A DNA stretch of 64,000 bases, from the NCBI RefSeq assembly GCF_014203735.1, contig NZ_JACHJQ010000007.1, positions 372,001 through 436,000 on the forward strand, written 5' to 3'. The notes under the pieces were generated by a model that searched no databases, was not told the origin of the DNA, and was given only the letters and a program-made list of their open reading frames with translations. The DNA is from Actinophytocola algeriensis. Lineage in GTDB: Bacteria; Actinomycetota; Actinomycetes; Mycobacteriales; Pseudonocardiaceae. This document shows, piece after piece, positions 17,090 to 27,181 of the stretch. Numbering within the stretch: position 1 is the first letter of the stretch; each line of letters begins with the position of its first letter. Made by a program: the position numbers and the translations under genes.

Positions 17090-19345
17090 TCAGTTGTCGG
17101 ACGGGTGCGAACGCTGCCTGCGCTGCTGGCGGCGCATGGCCATCGCGTCCTGCAGGGTGAGTGCCTTGCCCGGCACGAGCGGCGCGATCTCCGCGGTGCC
17201 GGTGTCCTGCGGGTAGCCGCCCGCGACGTGCGGCGGCACCACGCGGTGCGGTGGCACGGGCTGTGCGGACTGCCGCACCGGCAGCGCTGAGGGCGGGGCG
17301 GGCGGTGGTGACCACTGCGGTGGCGGCGGGCTCTGCCGCGCGGTGGTCTGCTCCGAGTACGGGTCGAAGCGCTGCACGGCCGCGGTCTGCGGCATCCGCT
17401 GCCACTCCGGCTCCTGCTGCCGCCCCTCACCGGCCAGCAACTGCTGCGGCAGCACGACGGTCGCGGTGACCCCGCCGCCCTCGGTCGGGCCGAGCTTCAC
17501 CGAGATGCGGTGCCGCGCCGCGAGGCGGCCGACCACGATCAGGCCCATGCTGCGGACCATCGAACCGTCGATGGCCTCCGGTGCCGTGATCCGCTGGTTC
17601 AGCTCGTCGAGCCGGTCCCGCGACAGGCCGACACCGTGGTCGCGGACCAGCACGACGACCGCGCCGGGGTGGGTCGGTGTGCGCATGAACCCGACCGTGA
17701 CCTGGCTCGACGGCGGCGAGAACGTGGTCGCGTTGTCCAGCAGCTCCGACAGCAGGTGCACGACGTCGGGCACCGCGTGCCCGACCACGACGACCCCGTC
17801 CCCGGCGACCCGCCGCACGACGCGCGTGTAGTGCTCCACTTCGGACAGTGCGGCGCCGACCACGTCGTCGAGCGACCGCGGCCCGGTCCGCTTCGTGATC
17901 GTCTGCGCGCCCGCGATGACCATGAGGCTGTCGTCCGTGCGGCGCATGCGGGTCGCGAGGTGGTCGATGACGAACAGCTTCTGCAGCCGTTCGGTGTCCA
18001 GCTCGTCCTGCTCCCACTCGTCGAGCGCGCGCAGGATGCGTTCCGCGCAGAGCTGGTTGCGGCGGGCCAGGTTGATGAAGCCGGAGTTCATCGACACCCG
18101 CAGCTCCACCTGGTCGCGCACGAGCCGCGCACAGGCCGCGGCGATCGAGTCGAACGCGCGCGCCACCTCGCCGATCTCGTCCTCGGCGTCCAGGTCGACG
18201 CGGGCCACGTGCACCTCGGCCATCGCCTCGACGTTGGTGAGCCGGAGCCGCTGGGTGATCTCGGGCAGCCAGTCCTCCGCGACGTGCAGCGCCGAGGAGC
18301 GCAGCCTGCGCAGCGACCGGGACATCGAGCGGGCGACCGCGGTCGACACGACGACCGCGAGGATGACGACGAGCGCGAGCGTGCCGATCGCGATCCACGC
18401 GGAGAAGAGCGCGTCGTCGTGGAAGCCGTCGATGGCGGCGATCGCGCCGTCGAGCAGCTGGGTCTGCGCGGTGCGCAGCATCCCCAGCTTCTCGGTGGCC
18501 GCGGCGAACGACGTCGCCGGGTCGATGGTGAGCCGTTCCGAGGTGGCCTGCTCGACCGCGCTGGTCTGGTCGGTCTGCACCTGCGAGACCGGCACGCCCT
18601 GCACCGCGTTCGCGTACCTGGTGCGCTGTTCGTCGGAGGCGTCGGTCTGGAACGCCTCGACCGCGGCCCGCTGCCGGGCGAGGACGCCGGTGAAGTCCTG
18701 GAGCTTGCCGATGGTGAACGCGCCGGTGGCGACGATCGCGCCCAGCTCGGCGCGGGCCTGGCTGGCGTTCTCCTTGACCACGAAGATGTCGCCGAGCACG
18801 CGCAGGTCGCCCGCGAGGCGCGAGTTCGTGCCCGCCGGGTCGAAGACCACCAGCGCGTACAGCTTCGCGATCGTGTCGGTGTAGGTCGCGCGGATCGCGC
18901 CCTCGGTGAGGCTCGCGTCCCTGACCGCGCTCCGCACGTACGACAGGCCGTTCAGCGCGTCGTCGGCTCTCCGCACGTCGTCGGCGAGTCCCTCGGACTC
19001 GGCCACGTCGATGCCGTCGATGGCCGCCCGGTAGTCCGCGGCCGCCGTGTCGACGTCGACTCTCGCGCCGTCGACCTCGTCACCGCCGCGGGTGCGGCCG
19101 GAGGCGACGTACACGGCGGTGACGTCCCGCTCCTGCTGCAGCGCGTCGACCAGCGCGTTGATCTGGTGGTTGACGCGCACGAGGTCGGAGGCCTGCCCGT
19201 AGTCGGCGACCGATGACCACGAGCTGAAGGCGCTGCTGACCGCGAGGGCGACGGCGACGAGCGTCGGGCCGACGACGACCACGACGAGCTTCCACTGCAC
19301 CCGCCAATGGCGCAGCCCGGAGAGCGTCGCCACGGCGCGCCTCAC
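17090..19345 (-). CDS. NIT-domain sensor histidine kinase (CvnA-like)
   Basis: Membrane sensor kinase of 751 residues from the GTG at 19345; a TTG at 19459 would add 38 non-conserved residues. Order: transmembrane helix near 15-40, an extracellular nitrate/nitrite-sensing-like (NIT) domain to about 305, a second helix, a HAMP region, a phosphoacceptor-like segment (VIDHLATRMRR), and an HATPase domain with ELLDNATTFSPP and DHGVGLS. A Pro/Gln-rich tail follows. This matches CvnA kinases of actinobacterial conservons, but no Roadblock, DUF742 or GTPase genes follow. Instead a binding protein and Liv transporter begin 41 bases downstream. Confidence 0.87.
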   Translation of the reverse strand: MRRAVATLSGLRHWRVQWKLVVVVVGPTLVAVALAVSSAFSSWSSVADYGQASDLVRVNHQINALVDALQQERDVTAVYVASGRTRGGDEVDGARVDVDTAAADYRAAIDGIDVAESEGLADDVRRADDALNGLSYVRSAVRDASLTEGAIRATYTDTIAKLYALVVFDPAGTNSRLAGDLRVLGDIFVVKENASQARAELGAIVATGAFTIGKLQDFTGVLARQRAAVEAFQTDASDEQRTRYANAVQGVPVSQVQTDQTSAVEQATSERLTIDPATSFAAATEKLGMLRTAQTQLLDGAIAAIDGFHDDALFSAWIAIGTLALVVILAVVVSTAVARSMSRSLRRLRSSALHVAEDWLPEITQRLRLTNVEAMAEVHVARVDLDAEDEIGEVARAFDSIAAACARLVRDQVELRVSMNSGFINLARRNQLCAERILRALDEWEQDELDTERLQKLFVIDHLATRMRRTDDSLMVIAGAQTITKRTGPRSLDDVVGAALSEVEHYTRVVRRVAGDGVVVVGHAVPDVVHLLSELLDNATTFSPPSSQVTVGFMRTPTHPGAVVVLVRDHGVGLSRDRLDELNQRITAPEAIDGSMVRSMGLIVVGRLAARHRISVKLGPTEGGGVTATVVLPQQLLAGEGRQQEPEWQRMPQTAAVQRFDPYSEQTTARQSPPPPQWSPPPAPPSALPVRQSAQPVPPHRVVPPHVAGGYPQDTGTAEIAPLVPGKALTLQDAMAMRRQQRRQRSHPSDN

Positions 19346-19547
19346 GAACCCGAATTTCGTCTTCGCCCCTGTAAACACAGCGTGACTGGATCGCGACACC
19401 CGGCGGACTATAGCGACATCCCCCGTTCGGAGGAACCAATGCTGAGGAGAATTCTCCAACTACACTCGGTTGTCGTAATCCGCATGGGGGATTTGTTGCG
19501 AAATCGACCAGGAACCCGATCTTTCTCCAGATATTACTGGATCATCC

Positions 19548-21068
19548 TCAGTGGACAGTTGACGTGTTATTCGGTGCACCGACAACGAGATGTGGAAGGT
19601 CGCCGCGCGGACCATTCTCGATGAGATTTACCAGCGCAGCGGTATCGAGGTGCTCGGAAACAAGATCACCGAGCACGTCGAGCTGCGCCGCGCGGGCGGC
19701 GGCGACCGACGTGCCGGGCGATGGCAGGAACCGGTCACGGCCCGCGCGGGCCGCCGCCCATCGCAGTACGTGACGACGGAAGCCGTCGTTGTCGAGCAGC
19801 CCGTGCCAGTGCGTGCCCATCACCCGATCGGTGAACGCCCCTTCGAGTGACCCGTCGGGCAGCTCGACGAGCCCGGGCGAGGACTGCCGGGCGACCCGGC
19901 CGTGGTGGATCTCGTACCCGCTGACCGGGTGGCCGAGCGCGGTCCCCCTGGGGCGGGTGAGCGTCTTCTCGGCGGCGAACTCGACGTCGAGGTCGAACAA
20001 CCCGAGCCCGGCCACCTCGCCCGCGCCGGACTCGACGTCGTCGACGATCCGCCTGCCCAGCATCTGGAACCCGCCGCAGATGCCGATCACGGGCAGGTCC
20101 GACTCGACGATCGCGTCGGCGATCCCCCGTTCCCGCAACCACGTCAGATCGTCCACAGTGGACTTCGAGCCGGGGATGACGACGAGGTCGGCATCCGCGA
20201 TGCGGGACGGTTCGGTGACGAACCGGACCGCGACACCGGGTTCACAGGCGAGCGCCTCGACGTCGGTCGCGTTGGAGATGCGCGGCAGGCGGACGACCGC
20301 CACGCGCAGCCACTGGTCGCCGAGCGGGGGCAGGGGCCGCCCGATGACGCCGTCGGCGGCGTAGGACAGGGAGTCCTCGGTGTCGAGCCACAGCTCCTCG
20401 CGCCACGGCAGGACCCCGAGCACCGGGCGGCCGGTGGCACCGGTGAGCCAGTCGAGCCCCGGCCGCAGCAGCCCGAGGTCACCGCGGAACTTGTTGATCG
20501 CGAAGGCCTGGATCATTGCCTGGTCGGCGGGATCGAGGACGGCGAGCGTGCCGAAGAGGTGCGCGAGCACCCCGCCGCGGTCGATGTCGCCGACGACGAG
20601 CACCGGCAGGCCGGCGGCGCGGGCGAGACCGAGGTTGACGATGTCACCGTCGCGGAGGTTGACCTCGGCAGGCGATCCGGCCCCTTCGCAGACCACGACG
20701 TCGAAATCCCGCCGCAGTTCGTCCAATGTGGACAGAACGGTGGGGCCGAAGTCCCGTTGCCGGTAGTCGCGGAGCGTGCCGGCGGGCTTGCCGAGGAGCA
20801 CGACCTGGGAGCTGCGGTCCGACCCGGGCTTGAGGAGCACGGGGTTGAACCGGACGCTGGGTTCGAGCCCGGCGGCACGGGCCTGCATCGCCTGCGCGCG
20901 CCCGATCTCACCGCCTTCGACGGTGACGGCCGAGTTGTTGGACATGTTCTGGGCCTTGAACGGCGCGACGCGCACGCCCTCCCGCGCCAGCCACCGGCAG
21001 ATCCCGGCGACCAGCACGCTCTTGCCCGCGTCCGACGACGTCCCGGCGACCAGCAGTGCTCCCCGCAT
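19548..21068 (-). CDS. cobQ: Cobyric acid synthase
   Basis: Glutamine-dependent amidotransferase that amidates the b, d, e and g side chains of the corrin ring in cobalamin synthesis; 506 residues. The N-terminal P-loop-like synthetase domain begins [20 protein letters not shown] and contains [10 protein letters not shown]. The C-terminal glutaminase domain has the nucleophile Cys in [10 protein letters not shown] and a catalytic histidine in [10 protein letters not shown]. The ATG at 21068 has a GGAGGGAAGG ribosome site; a GTG 18 bases earlier is less likely. No other cobalamin genes are adjacent. Confidence 0.93.
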   Translation of the reverse strand: MRGALLVAGTSSDAGKSVLVAGICRWLAREGVRVAPFKAQNMSNNSAVTVEGGEIGRAQAMQARAAGLEPSVRFNPVLLKPGSDRSSQVVLLGKPAGTLRDYRQRDFGPTVLSTLDELRRDFDVVVCEGAGSPAEVNLRDGDIVNLGLARAAGLPVLVVGDIDRGGVLAHLFGTLAVLDPADQAMIQAFAINKFRGDLGLLRPGLDWLTGATGRPVLGVLPWREELWLDTEDSLSYAADGVIGRPLPPLGDQWLRVAVVRLPRISNATDVEALACEPGVAVRFVTEPSRIADADLVVIPGSKSTVDDLTWLRERGIADAIVESDLPVIGICGGFQMLGRRIVDDVESGAGEVAGLGLFDLDVEFAAEKTLTRPRGTALGHPVSGYEIHHGRVARQSSPGLVELPDGSLEGAFTDRVMGTHWHGLLDNDGFRRHVLRWAAARAGRDRFLPSPGTSVAAARAAQLDVLGDLVSEHLDTAALVNLIENGPRGDLPHLVVGAPNNTSTVH

Positions 21069-21103
21069 CCCCGTCCTTCCCTCCACCTGCCATCATCGCG
21101 GTC

Positions 21104-21805
21104 ATGCCCGCCACCCCGGTCACCGCCGTACTGGTGCACAGCCCGTTCCTCGGTCCGGCGAGCCTACGTCCACTTGCCGACGCGCTGGCGTCCCTGGGAC
21201 ACCCCGCGGTACTGCTGGACCTGCGGCCGTCGGTGGTGGCCCCGCCCGTGCACCAGGTGCTGCTCGGCGCGTTCGCCGACGCGATGAGCGAGGAGCTCCT
21301 CGACGGCCCGGTCGTCCTGATCGGGCACAGCGGCGCGGGACCGTTGCTGCCGGGGTTCGCGGACGCGCTGGAGGACGGCGTGGCCGGGCTGGTGTACGTG
21401 GACGCCGGCCTGCCGACGCCCGGCCGGTCGTGGCGCGACACCGTGCCCGGGCCCCTGTACTCGGAGCTGCGGGCGATGTCGCGGGAAGGGCAGCTGCCCC
21501 GCTGGCAGCGGTGGTTCTCCCCGGACCCCCTGGAGGCGCTGGTCACCGATCCGGAGCTGCGTGCGGAGATCGCGGACGAGGCGCCGGAGGTGCCGATCGC
21601 GTTCCTGAAGGAGGAGCGCCCGGAGGTCGAGTGGACCGGGCCCTCGGGGTACGTGCGGCTGTCGTCGCCCTACGACGCGGACGCGGACGCCGCGGTGGCG
21701 CAGGGGTGGCCGATCCGCCGCCTGGCCACACACCACCTCGCACCGGCGACCGACCCCGGTCCGGTGGCGCTGGCGATCCTCGAGGTGCTGTCGGAGCTGC
21801 TCTGA
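21104..21805 (+). CDS. Alpha/beta-fold hydrolase
   Basis: A 233-residue alpha/beta hydrolase. Seen are AVLVHSPFLGPASLRPLADAL at the N-terminus, the nucleophile elbow GHSGAG near 84-89, and a C-terminal THHLAPATDP with the likely catalytic histidine. It is divergent from cobQ with only 35 bases between starts, and convergent with map. Nothing identifies its substrate. Confidence 0.82.
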   Translation: MPATPVTAVLVHSPFLGPASLRPLADALASLGHPAVLLDLRPSVVAPPVHQVLLGAFADAMSEELLDGPVVLIGHSGAGPLLPGFADALEDGVAGLVYVDAGLPTPGRSWRDTVPGPLYSELRAMSREGQLPRWQRWFSPDPLEALVTDPELRAEIADEAPEVPIAFLKEERPEVEWTGPSGYVRLSSPYDADADAAVAQGWPIRRLATHHLAPATDPGPVALAILEVLSELL

Positions 21806-21827
21806 CCTGCCGTCCGGCCCGAGCCGG

Positions 21828-22685
21828 TCAGGGCAGTGTCAGGATCTCCGCGCCGTTCTCGGTGACGACCATCGTGTGCTCGAACTGGGCGGTCCAGCTC
21901 TTGTCCTTGGTCGTGACGGTCCAGCCGTCGTCCCAGATGTCGTAGTCGATGCCGCCCAGGGTGATCATCGGCTCGATGGTGAAGGTCATGCCCTTCTCGA
22001 TGACCGTGTCGACCTTCGGCTCCTCGTAGTGGAGGATCACCAGGCCGCTGTGGAAGCTCCGCGCGATGCCGTGGCCGGTGAAGTCGCGGACCACGCCGTA
22101 GTCGAACCGCTTGGCGTACGCCTCGATGACCCGGCCGATGACGTTCAGCGCGCGCCCCGGCTTGACCGCCTTGATGGCACGCATCGTCGCCTCGTGGGTG
22201 CGTTCCACCAGGAGCCGCACCTCCTCGTCGACGTCACCGGCGAGGAACGTCGCGTTGGTGTCGCCGTGGACGCCGCCGATGAACGCCGTCACGTCGATGT
22301 TGACGATGTCGCCGTCCTCGATGCGGGTCGTGTCCGGGATGCCGTGGCAGATCACCTCGTTGAGGGAGGTGCAGCACGACTTCGGGAAGTGCCGGTAGCC
22401 CAGCGTCGACGGGTACGCGTGGTGGTCGAGCAGGAACTCGTGCACCACCGCGTCGATGTCGTCCGTGGTCGCGCCCGGCTTGACCGCCTTGCCGCCCTCC
22501 TGCAGCGCCTGCGCCGCGATCCGGCCGGCCACCCGCATGGCCTCGATCGTCTCGTCGGTCTGCACCCACGGTTCCGTGTTCCGCACGGGCGCGGGCTTGT
22601 CGACGTACTCCGGCCGCGCGATGGACGACGGAACAGGACGACGCGGTGACTGGACACCGGGCTTCAGAGGCGTGCGAACGGGCAT
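21828..22685 (-). CDS. map: Type I methionine aminopeptidase
   Basis: Removes the initiator methionine from nascent proteins; a 285-residue metalloprotease. The metal ligands are visible in [15 protein letters not shown] (two Asp), the GHGIARSFH histidine, FTIEPM and QFEHTM (two Glu). The first 40 residues are a Pro/Arg-rich extension ([17 protein letters not shown]) of the type found in actinobacterial MetAP1c enzymes, which may dock on the ribosome. It lies downstream of the PBP gene, as in mycobacteria. Confidence 0.95.
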   Translation of the reverse strand: MPVRTPLKPGVQSPRRPVPSSIARPEYVDKPAPVRNTEPWVQTDETIEAMRVAGRIAAQALQEGGKAVKPGATTDDIDAVVHEFLLDHHAYPSTLGYRHFPKSCCTSLNEVICHGIPDTTRIEDGDIVNIDVTAFIGGVHGDTNATFLAGDVDEEVRLLVERTHEATMRAIKAVKPGRALNVIGRVIEAYAKRFDYGVVRDFTGHGIARSFHSGLVILHYEEPKVDTVIEKGMTFTIEPMITLGGIDYDIWDDGWTVTTKDKSWTAQFEHTMVVTENGAEILTLP

Positions 22686-22694
22686 GTGTCCAGC

Positions 22695-24479
22695 CTAAGA
22701 CAGGCCCGACAGGAACCTGGCCGCGGCTGCCACCGCCTTGCTCGACACGTCGGCACCCGTGAGCAGCACCGCGAACGCCAGGTCACCGCGGTACCCTACG
22801 AACCAGCCGTGCGAGTGCGTGCCGTCGCCGAACTGGGCAGTGCCGGTCTTGCCGCGCAGGTCGGGGAACGCCGCCAGCGCGGGCGTGATCCGCACCATCT
22901 CCTGCATCATCGCCCGCACGCCGTCCAGCACCTGCGGCGACACCGGGTCGACCGTCGAGTCCGCCTCGGTCGTGGCGCCGCGCAGCAGCGTCGGCGTCGG
23001 CATCTTCCCCGTCGCGACCGTCGACACCAGCAGTGCCATGCCGAACGGGCTCGCCACCACCTTGCCCTGCCCGAACCCGTCCTCGGCCCGCTCCACCACG
23101 TTCGACGCGGGCGGCACCGAGCCGGTCACGGTCGTCGCGCCGGGCATGACGAAGTCAACGCCCAGGCCCAGCTGCTTCGCCGTCTCCGTCAGCTCCGACG
23201 GGCCCATCTGTGTCGCCAGCTGCGCGAACGTCGTGTTGCACGAGAACGCGAACGCGCTCGACAGCGGGATGGTGCCCTTGTCGAACTTGCCGGAGTTCGG
23301 GATCTCGCGGCCCTCGACGGTGATCGTGGCCGGGCAGCCGACCGGCGTCGCACCGGTGACCTTGCCCGCGGCCAGTGCCGCGGTCGCGGTGGCGATCTTG
23401 AACGTCGAACCGGGCGGGTAGCGGCCCATCAGCGCGATCGGGCCCTGCTTGTCGGCGACCGGGTTCTGCGCGACCGCCAGCAGTTCCCCCGTCGACGGCT
23501 GCATCGCGACGATCATCGACGGGGTCGGCTCCGCGTTGACCGCCGCCTGCGCGGCGTTCTGCGTCCCGACGCTCAGCGTGGTGGTCGCCGCCTCCGCCGG
23601 CTCGGCGGCCTTCGCGTACAGCTCCTCGACCTCCGCGCCCGTCGGATCGGTCGTGATGACCCGCCAGCCCGCCTTGCCGGTCAGGTCGGCCTCGACGACC
23701 TTGCGGATGCCGGGCAGCAGCGTCGGCGCGAACGCCTTGTCGTTCGCGAGCAGCCGCGGCGCGGACGTGAACCGCACGCCGGGCAGGTCGTAGATGGCGG
23801 GCTTCACCCGGTCGTAGTCGGACTGCCGCAGCGCGACCACCTGGTAGGCCTGCCCGGCCGGGGTCTTGTTCGCGCCGGCGAGGATCGACGCCTGCGTGAT
23901 CGTCCGGTCGATGCCGGCCAGGGCGGTCGCGAGCGCACCCGCGACGGCCTGGGTGTTCCCGGCCTTCTCCTTCTCCAGCAGCACGGAGACCACCCGGCTG
24001 GGCGCGAGCACGAGGCTGCCGTCGCGGTCGAGGACGGGCGCCAGCTCGGGCTGCTGGCCCTGCACGGCGATCGCCTGCTGCTGCGCGAGCTTGGGGTGGA
24101 TGACCGTCGGGGTCCAGTGGACCTGCCACTTCTCGTTCGACTCACGCAGTTCGATGTGGCTGTCGTAGGTCCACTTCCTGCCGGGGCCGAGGTCCCAGGT
24201 GACGGAGTAGGCGACGTTCGCGGTCGACGCGCCGTCGGCCTGGTTGACCTCCTCGACCTTCGTCTTCACCGACTTGGGCTCCAGGGCCTCGCGCACCGCG
24301 GCCATCTGGTCCTGCGCCGAGTCCGGCGAGTCGGTCTCCTTGGCCGCGGCGGCGAGGTCGCCCTTGGCGAACGCGGTCAGGAAGGCGTTCGCGGTGTCGC
24401 CCGGTTGCGGGCCGGACATGCTGCAGCCGACGAGTGGGGTGACGAGGACGAGAGCAGCCGCTAGCCGGGTGACGCGCAC
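22695..24479 (-). CDS. Penicillin-binding lipoprotein (class B transpeptidase)
   Basis: Cell-wall D,D-transpeptidase of 594 residues, anchored as a lipoprotein (lipobox LVGC, Cys19). An NTF2-like MecA-N domain lies at about 25-130, a PBP dimerisation domain at 150-300, and the transpeptidase domain has STFK at 358-361, SCN at 413-415 and KTG at 544-546. This is the arrangement of M. tuberculosis Rv2864c and of PBP2a-like enzymes. Low beta-lactam affinity is possible but cannot be read from sequence. It ends 9 bases before the map start. Confidence 0.92.
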   Translation of the reverse strand: MRVTRLAAALVLVTPLVGCSMSGPQPGDTANAFLTAFAKGDLAAAAKETDSPDSAQDQMAAVREALEPKSVKTKVEEVNQADGASTANVAYSVTWDLGPGRKWTYDSHIELRESNEKWQVHWTPTVIHPKLAQQQAIAVQGQQPELAPVLDRDGSLVLAPSRVVSVLLEKEKAGNTQAVAGALATALAGIDRTITQASILAGANKTPAGQAYQVVALRQSDYDRVKPAIYDLPGVRFTSAPRLLANDKAFAPTLLPGIRKVVEADLTGKAGWRVITTDPTGAEVEELYAKAAEPAEAATTTLSVGTQNAAQAAVNAEPTPSMIVAMQPSTGELLAVAQNPVADKQGPIALMGRYPPGSTFKIATATAALAAGKVTGATPVGCPATITVEGREIPNSGKFDKGTIPLSSAFAFSCNTTFAQLATQMGPSELTETAKQLGLGVDFVMPGATTVTGSVPPASNVVERAEDGFGQGKVVASPFGMALLVSTVATGKMPTPTLLRGATTEADSTVDPVSPQVLDGVRAMMQEMVRITPALAAFPDLRGKTGTAQFGDGTHSHGWFVGYRGDLAFAVLLTGADVSSKAVAAAARFLSGLS

Positions 24480-24500
24480 CCGGGCGAGTATGCCGGAAGA

Positions 24501-25355
24501 TCAGAACAGGACGGTGGCGTACTGGCCCACCTGGCTGAACCCGATTCGCTTGTACGCCGACTGGGCGACCACGTTGTAGGCGTTCACGTAAAGGCTCGCG
24601 GTGCGGCCGAGCCCGCGCACGAGCCGGTCCACGACAGCGGCGGTGCCGGTCGAGCCGAGGCCGTGGCCGCGCCGGTCCGGGTGTACCCACACGCCCTGGA
24701 TCTGCCCGACGGACGACGACAGCGCGCCGATCTCGGCCTTGAACACGACCTCGCCGCCCTCGAACCGGGCGAACGCGCGACCGGCCGCGATCAGTTCGGC
24801 GACCCGGGCCCGGTAGCTGGCGCCGCCGTCACCCGCGCGGGGGTCGACGCCGACCTCCTCGATGAACATGGCGATCGCGGCGGGCAGGTAGCGCTCCAGC
24901 TCGTCGGACCGGACGGGCCGCACCAGCGGGTCCGGCGCGATGGCCGACACCTTGCCGGTCGACATCAGCGGCTGGTCCGCCCGCACCTCGCGGGCCGGGC
25001 CCCAGTCCAGCTCCAGCTCCGACCACAGCCCCATGACCTGCTCGGCAGGCCCGACGACCGACGAGCACATGCGCCGCCGCCGCAACGCCCGGTCCGCGAA
25101 GGCACGCAGCGCGCCCCGGTTGCCCTGCAACGGGATGAGGTTCGAGCCGGCGAAGCACAGCGAGTCGAGGCGCCCGCCGCGGAATCCGCGCGGCTCGCAG
25201 CCCCACAGCTCACCGCCCAGCCGCCACGGGTCCATGCCGAGGTTCTCGATCCGGGACGCGACCATGCAGGAGGCGACGGGATCCGCCGTGAGCATCGCGC
25301 GCACGGCCAGCCGATCCCGCTCGTCGAGCTGCCGTGCACCTGCAAGCCGCAACAC
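24501..25355 (-). CDS. GNAT N-acetyltransferase (DUF4081 type)
   Basis: A two-part protein of 284 residues: an N-terminal DUF4081-like domain (about 1-140) and a C-terminal GNAT domain with the acetyl-CoA site VWVHPDRRGHGLGSTGTAAVV and YKRIGFSQVGQYATVLF at the end. Homologues occupy the same place between PBP and ispG in mycobacteria (Rv2867c). The start is uncertain: GTG at 25355 or TTG at 25352, both just after GGAAG. The substrate is unknown. Confidence 0.8.
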   Translation of the reverse strand: MLRLAGARQLDERDRLAVRAMLTADPVASCMVASRIENLGMDPWRLGGELWGCEPRGFRGGRLDSLCFAGSNLIPLQGNRGALRAFADRALRRRRMCSSVVGPAEQVMGLWSELELDWGPAREVRADQPLMSTGKVSAIAPDPLVRPVRSDELERYLPAAIAMFIEEVGVDPRAGDGGASYRARVAELIAAGRAFARFEGGEVVFKAEIGALSSSVGQIQGVWVHPDRRGHGLGSTGTAAVVDRLVRGLGRTASLYVNAYNVVAQSAYKRIGFSQVGQYATVLF

Positions 25356-25447
25356 ATCTTCCAGCGTGCCAGATTTGTCGCCGGCAAGACAGTCGAGGGT
25401 GGCGTGGTGCCGCGATGAGTTTCGCGGGCGGGGGCAGTCTGACCACC

Positions 25448-26011
25448 ATGGGCACACTGATCTACGGCATGAACGTCTCGGCCGACGGCTACGTCGCCGA
25501 CGCGAAGGGCGACTTCGACTGGTCCGAGCCGAACGAGGAACTGCACCAGTACTGGAACGACGTGACACGCGAGGTCGCGCTGTCGTTCTACGGCAGGCGG
25601 CTCTACGACCTGATGTCCGCGTACTGGCCGACGGCCGACCAGGACCCGGAGGCCAACCCGGTCACCCTCGACTACGCCCGCGCCTGGCTGGGCATGCCGA
25701 AGGTGGTCTTCTCACAGACCCTCGAGTCGGTCGACTGGAACTCGCGCCTGGAGCGCGGCGACCCCGTCGAGGTCGCGACCCGCCTGAAGGCGGAGACGGA
25801 CGGACTGCTGGAGGTCGGCGGCGCGACGCTGGCGAGCACGTTCGTGCGGGCCGGCCTGGTGGACGGGTTCCGGATCGTCGTCCACCCCGTCGTCGTGGGC
25901 GGCGGCACGCCGTTCTTCCCGTCCCTGCCGTCGTGGCTGTCGCTGCGCCTGGTGGACAGCCGCACCTTCTCCTGCGGCGCGGTCCTGCTGCGCTACGAGG
26001 TGAAACGCTGA
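25448..26011 (+). CDS. RibD/dihydrofolate-reductase-fold family protein
   Basis: A 187-residue protein with the RibD C-terminal/DHFR-like fold. It opens LIYGMNVSADGYVADAKGDF and ends with VHPVVVGGGTPFFPSLPS, both typical of the stand-alone actinobacterial subfamily. These proteins are assumed to be NADPH- or F420-dependent reductases without assigned substrates. The ATG at 25448 directly precedes the conserved fold. It ends 3 bases from the convergent ispG stop. Confidence 0.85.
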   Translation: MGTLIYGMNVSADGYVADAKGDFDWSEPNEELHQYWNDVTREVALSFYGRRLYDLMSAYWPTADQDPEANPVTLDYARAWLGMPKVVFSQTLESVDWNSRLERGDPVEVATRLKAETDGLLEVGGATLASTFVRAGLVDGFRIVVHPVVVGGGTPFFPSLPSWLSLRLVDSRTFSCGAVLLRYEVKR

Positions 26012-26014
26012 TGC

Positions 26015-27172
26015 CTAGCCGACGGTGACGGTCGGGGTGCCCGCTTCGGCGGTCTCCCCGGCCTCCTCCGCGATCCGCATGGCCTCCTCGATCAGGGTCT
26101 CCACGATCTGGTGCTCTGGCACGGTCTTGATGACCTGCCCCTTCACGAAGATCTGGCCCTTGCCGTTGCCGGAAGCGACCCCGAGGTCAGCCTCCCTGGC
26201 CTCGCCCGGCCCGTTCACCACGCACCCCATGACGGCCACCCGCAGCGGGACCTCCATGCCCTCGAGCCCCGCGGTGACCTCGTCGGCCAGCTTGTACACG
26301 TCCACCTGCGCCCGCCCACAGGACGGGCACGACACGATCTCCAGCTTCCTGGGCCGCAGGTTCAGCGACTGCAGGATCTGCGAGCCGACCTTGACCTCCT
26401 CGACGGGCGGCGCGGACAGCGAGACGCGGATCGTGTCGCCGATGCCCTGCCGCAGCAGCGCGCCGAAGGCCACCGCCGACTTGATCGTGCCCTGGAACGC
26501 CGGCCCGGCCTCGGTGACGCCGAGGTGCAGCGGGTAGTCGCACTGCTCGGCCAGGATCTCGTAGGCCCGGACCATGACCACCGGGTCGTTGTGCTTCACG
26601 GAGATCTTGATGTCGTGGAAGTCGTGCTCGGCGAACAGCGACGCCTCCCACAGCGCCGACTCGGCGAGCGCCTCCGGGGTGGCCTTGCCGTACTTCTTCA
26701 GCAGCCGGGGATCCAGCGACCCCGCGTTGACGCCGATCCGGATCGGGGTGCCGTGGTCGCGCGCGGCGGCCGCGATCTCCTTGACCTTGTCGTCGAACTT
26801 CTTGATGTTGCCCGGGTTCACGCGCACGGCGGCGCACCCGGCCTCGATCGCGGCGAACACGTACCGGGGCTGGAAGTGGATGTCGGCGATCACCGGGATC
26901 TGCGACTTCGCGGCGATCGCGGGCAGCGCGTCCGCGTCGTCCTGCGACGGGCACGCCACCCGGACGATGTCGCAGCCCGCCGCGGTCAGCTCGGCGATCT
27001 GCTGCAGCGTCGCGTTGACGTCCGCGGTCAGCGTCGTGGTCATCGACTGCACGGAGATGGGGTAGTCGCTGCCGACGCCGACTTTGCCGACCATCAACTG
27101 CCGGGTCTTGCGCCGCTCCGAGAGAACGGGCGGCGGCGTGCCCGGCATGCCCAGCATGATGCCTTCGGTCAT
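26015..27172 (-). CDS. ispG: 4-Hydroxy-3-methylbut-2-enyl diphosphate synthase
   Basis: [4Fe-4S] enzyme of the methylerythritol-phosphate (MEP) isoprenoid pathway, converting MEcPP to HMBPP; 385 residues. The TIM-barrel domain carries VQSMTTT and [11 protein letters not shown]. The C-terminal domain has the cluster ligands C282 and C285 (CPSCGR) and C317 (CVVNGPGE). It is downstream of rip1 and dxr on the same strand, with gaps of 9 and 6 bases, so two MEP steps flank a site-2 protease in one operon. Confidence 0.96.
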   Translation of the reverse strand: MTEGIMLGMPGTPPPVLSERRKTRQLMVGKVGVGSDYPISVQSMTTTLTADVNATLQQIAELTAAGCDIVRVACPSQDDADALPAIAAKSQIPVIADIHFQPRYVFAAIEAGCAAVRVNPGNIKKFDDKVKEIAAAARDHGTPIRIGVNAGSLDPRLLKKYGKATPEALAESALWEASLFAEHDFHDIKISVKHNDPVVMVRAYEILAEQCDYPLHLGVTEAGPAFQGTIKSAVAFGALLRQGIGDTIRVSLSAPPVEEVKVGSQILQSLNLRPRKLEIVSCPSCGRAQVDVYKLADEVTAGLEGMEVPLRVAVMGCVVNGPGEAREADLGVASGNGKGQIFVKGQVIKTVPEHQIVETLIEEAMRIAEEAGETAEAGTPTVTVG

Positions 27173-27181
27173 GTTTCCAGC

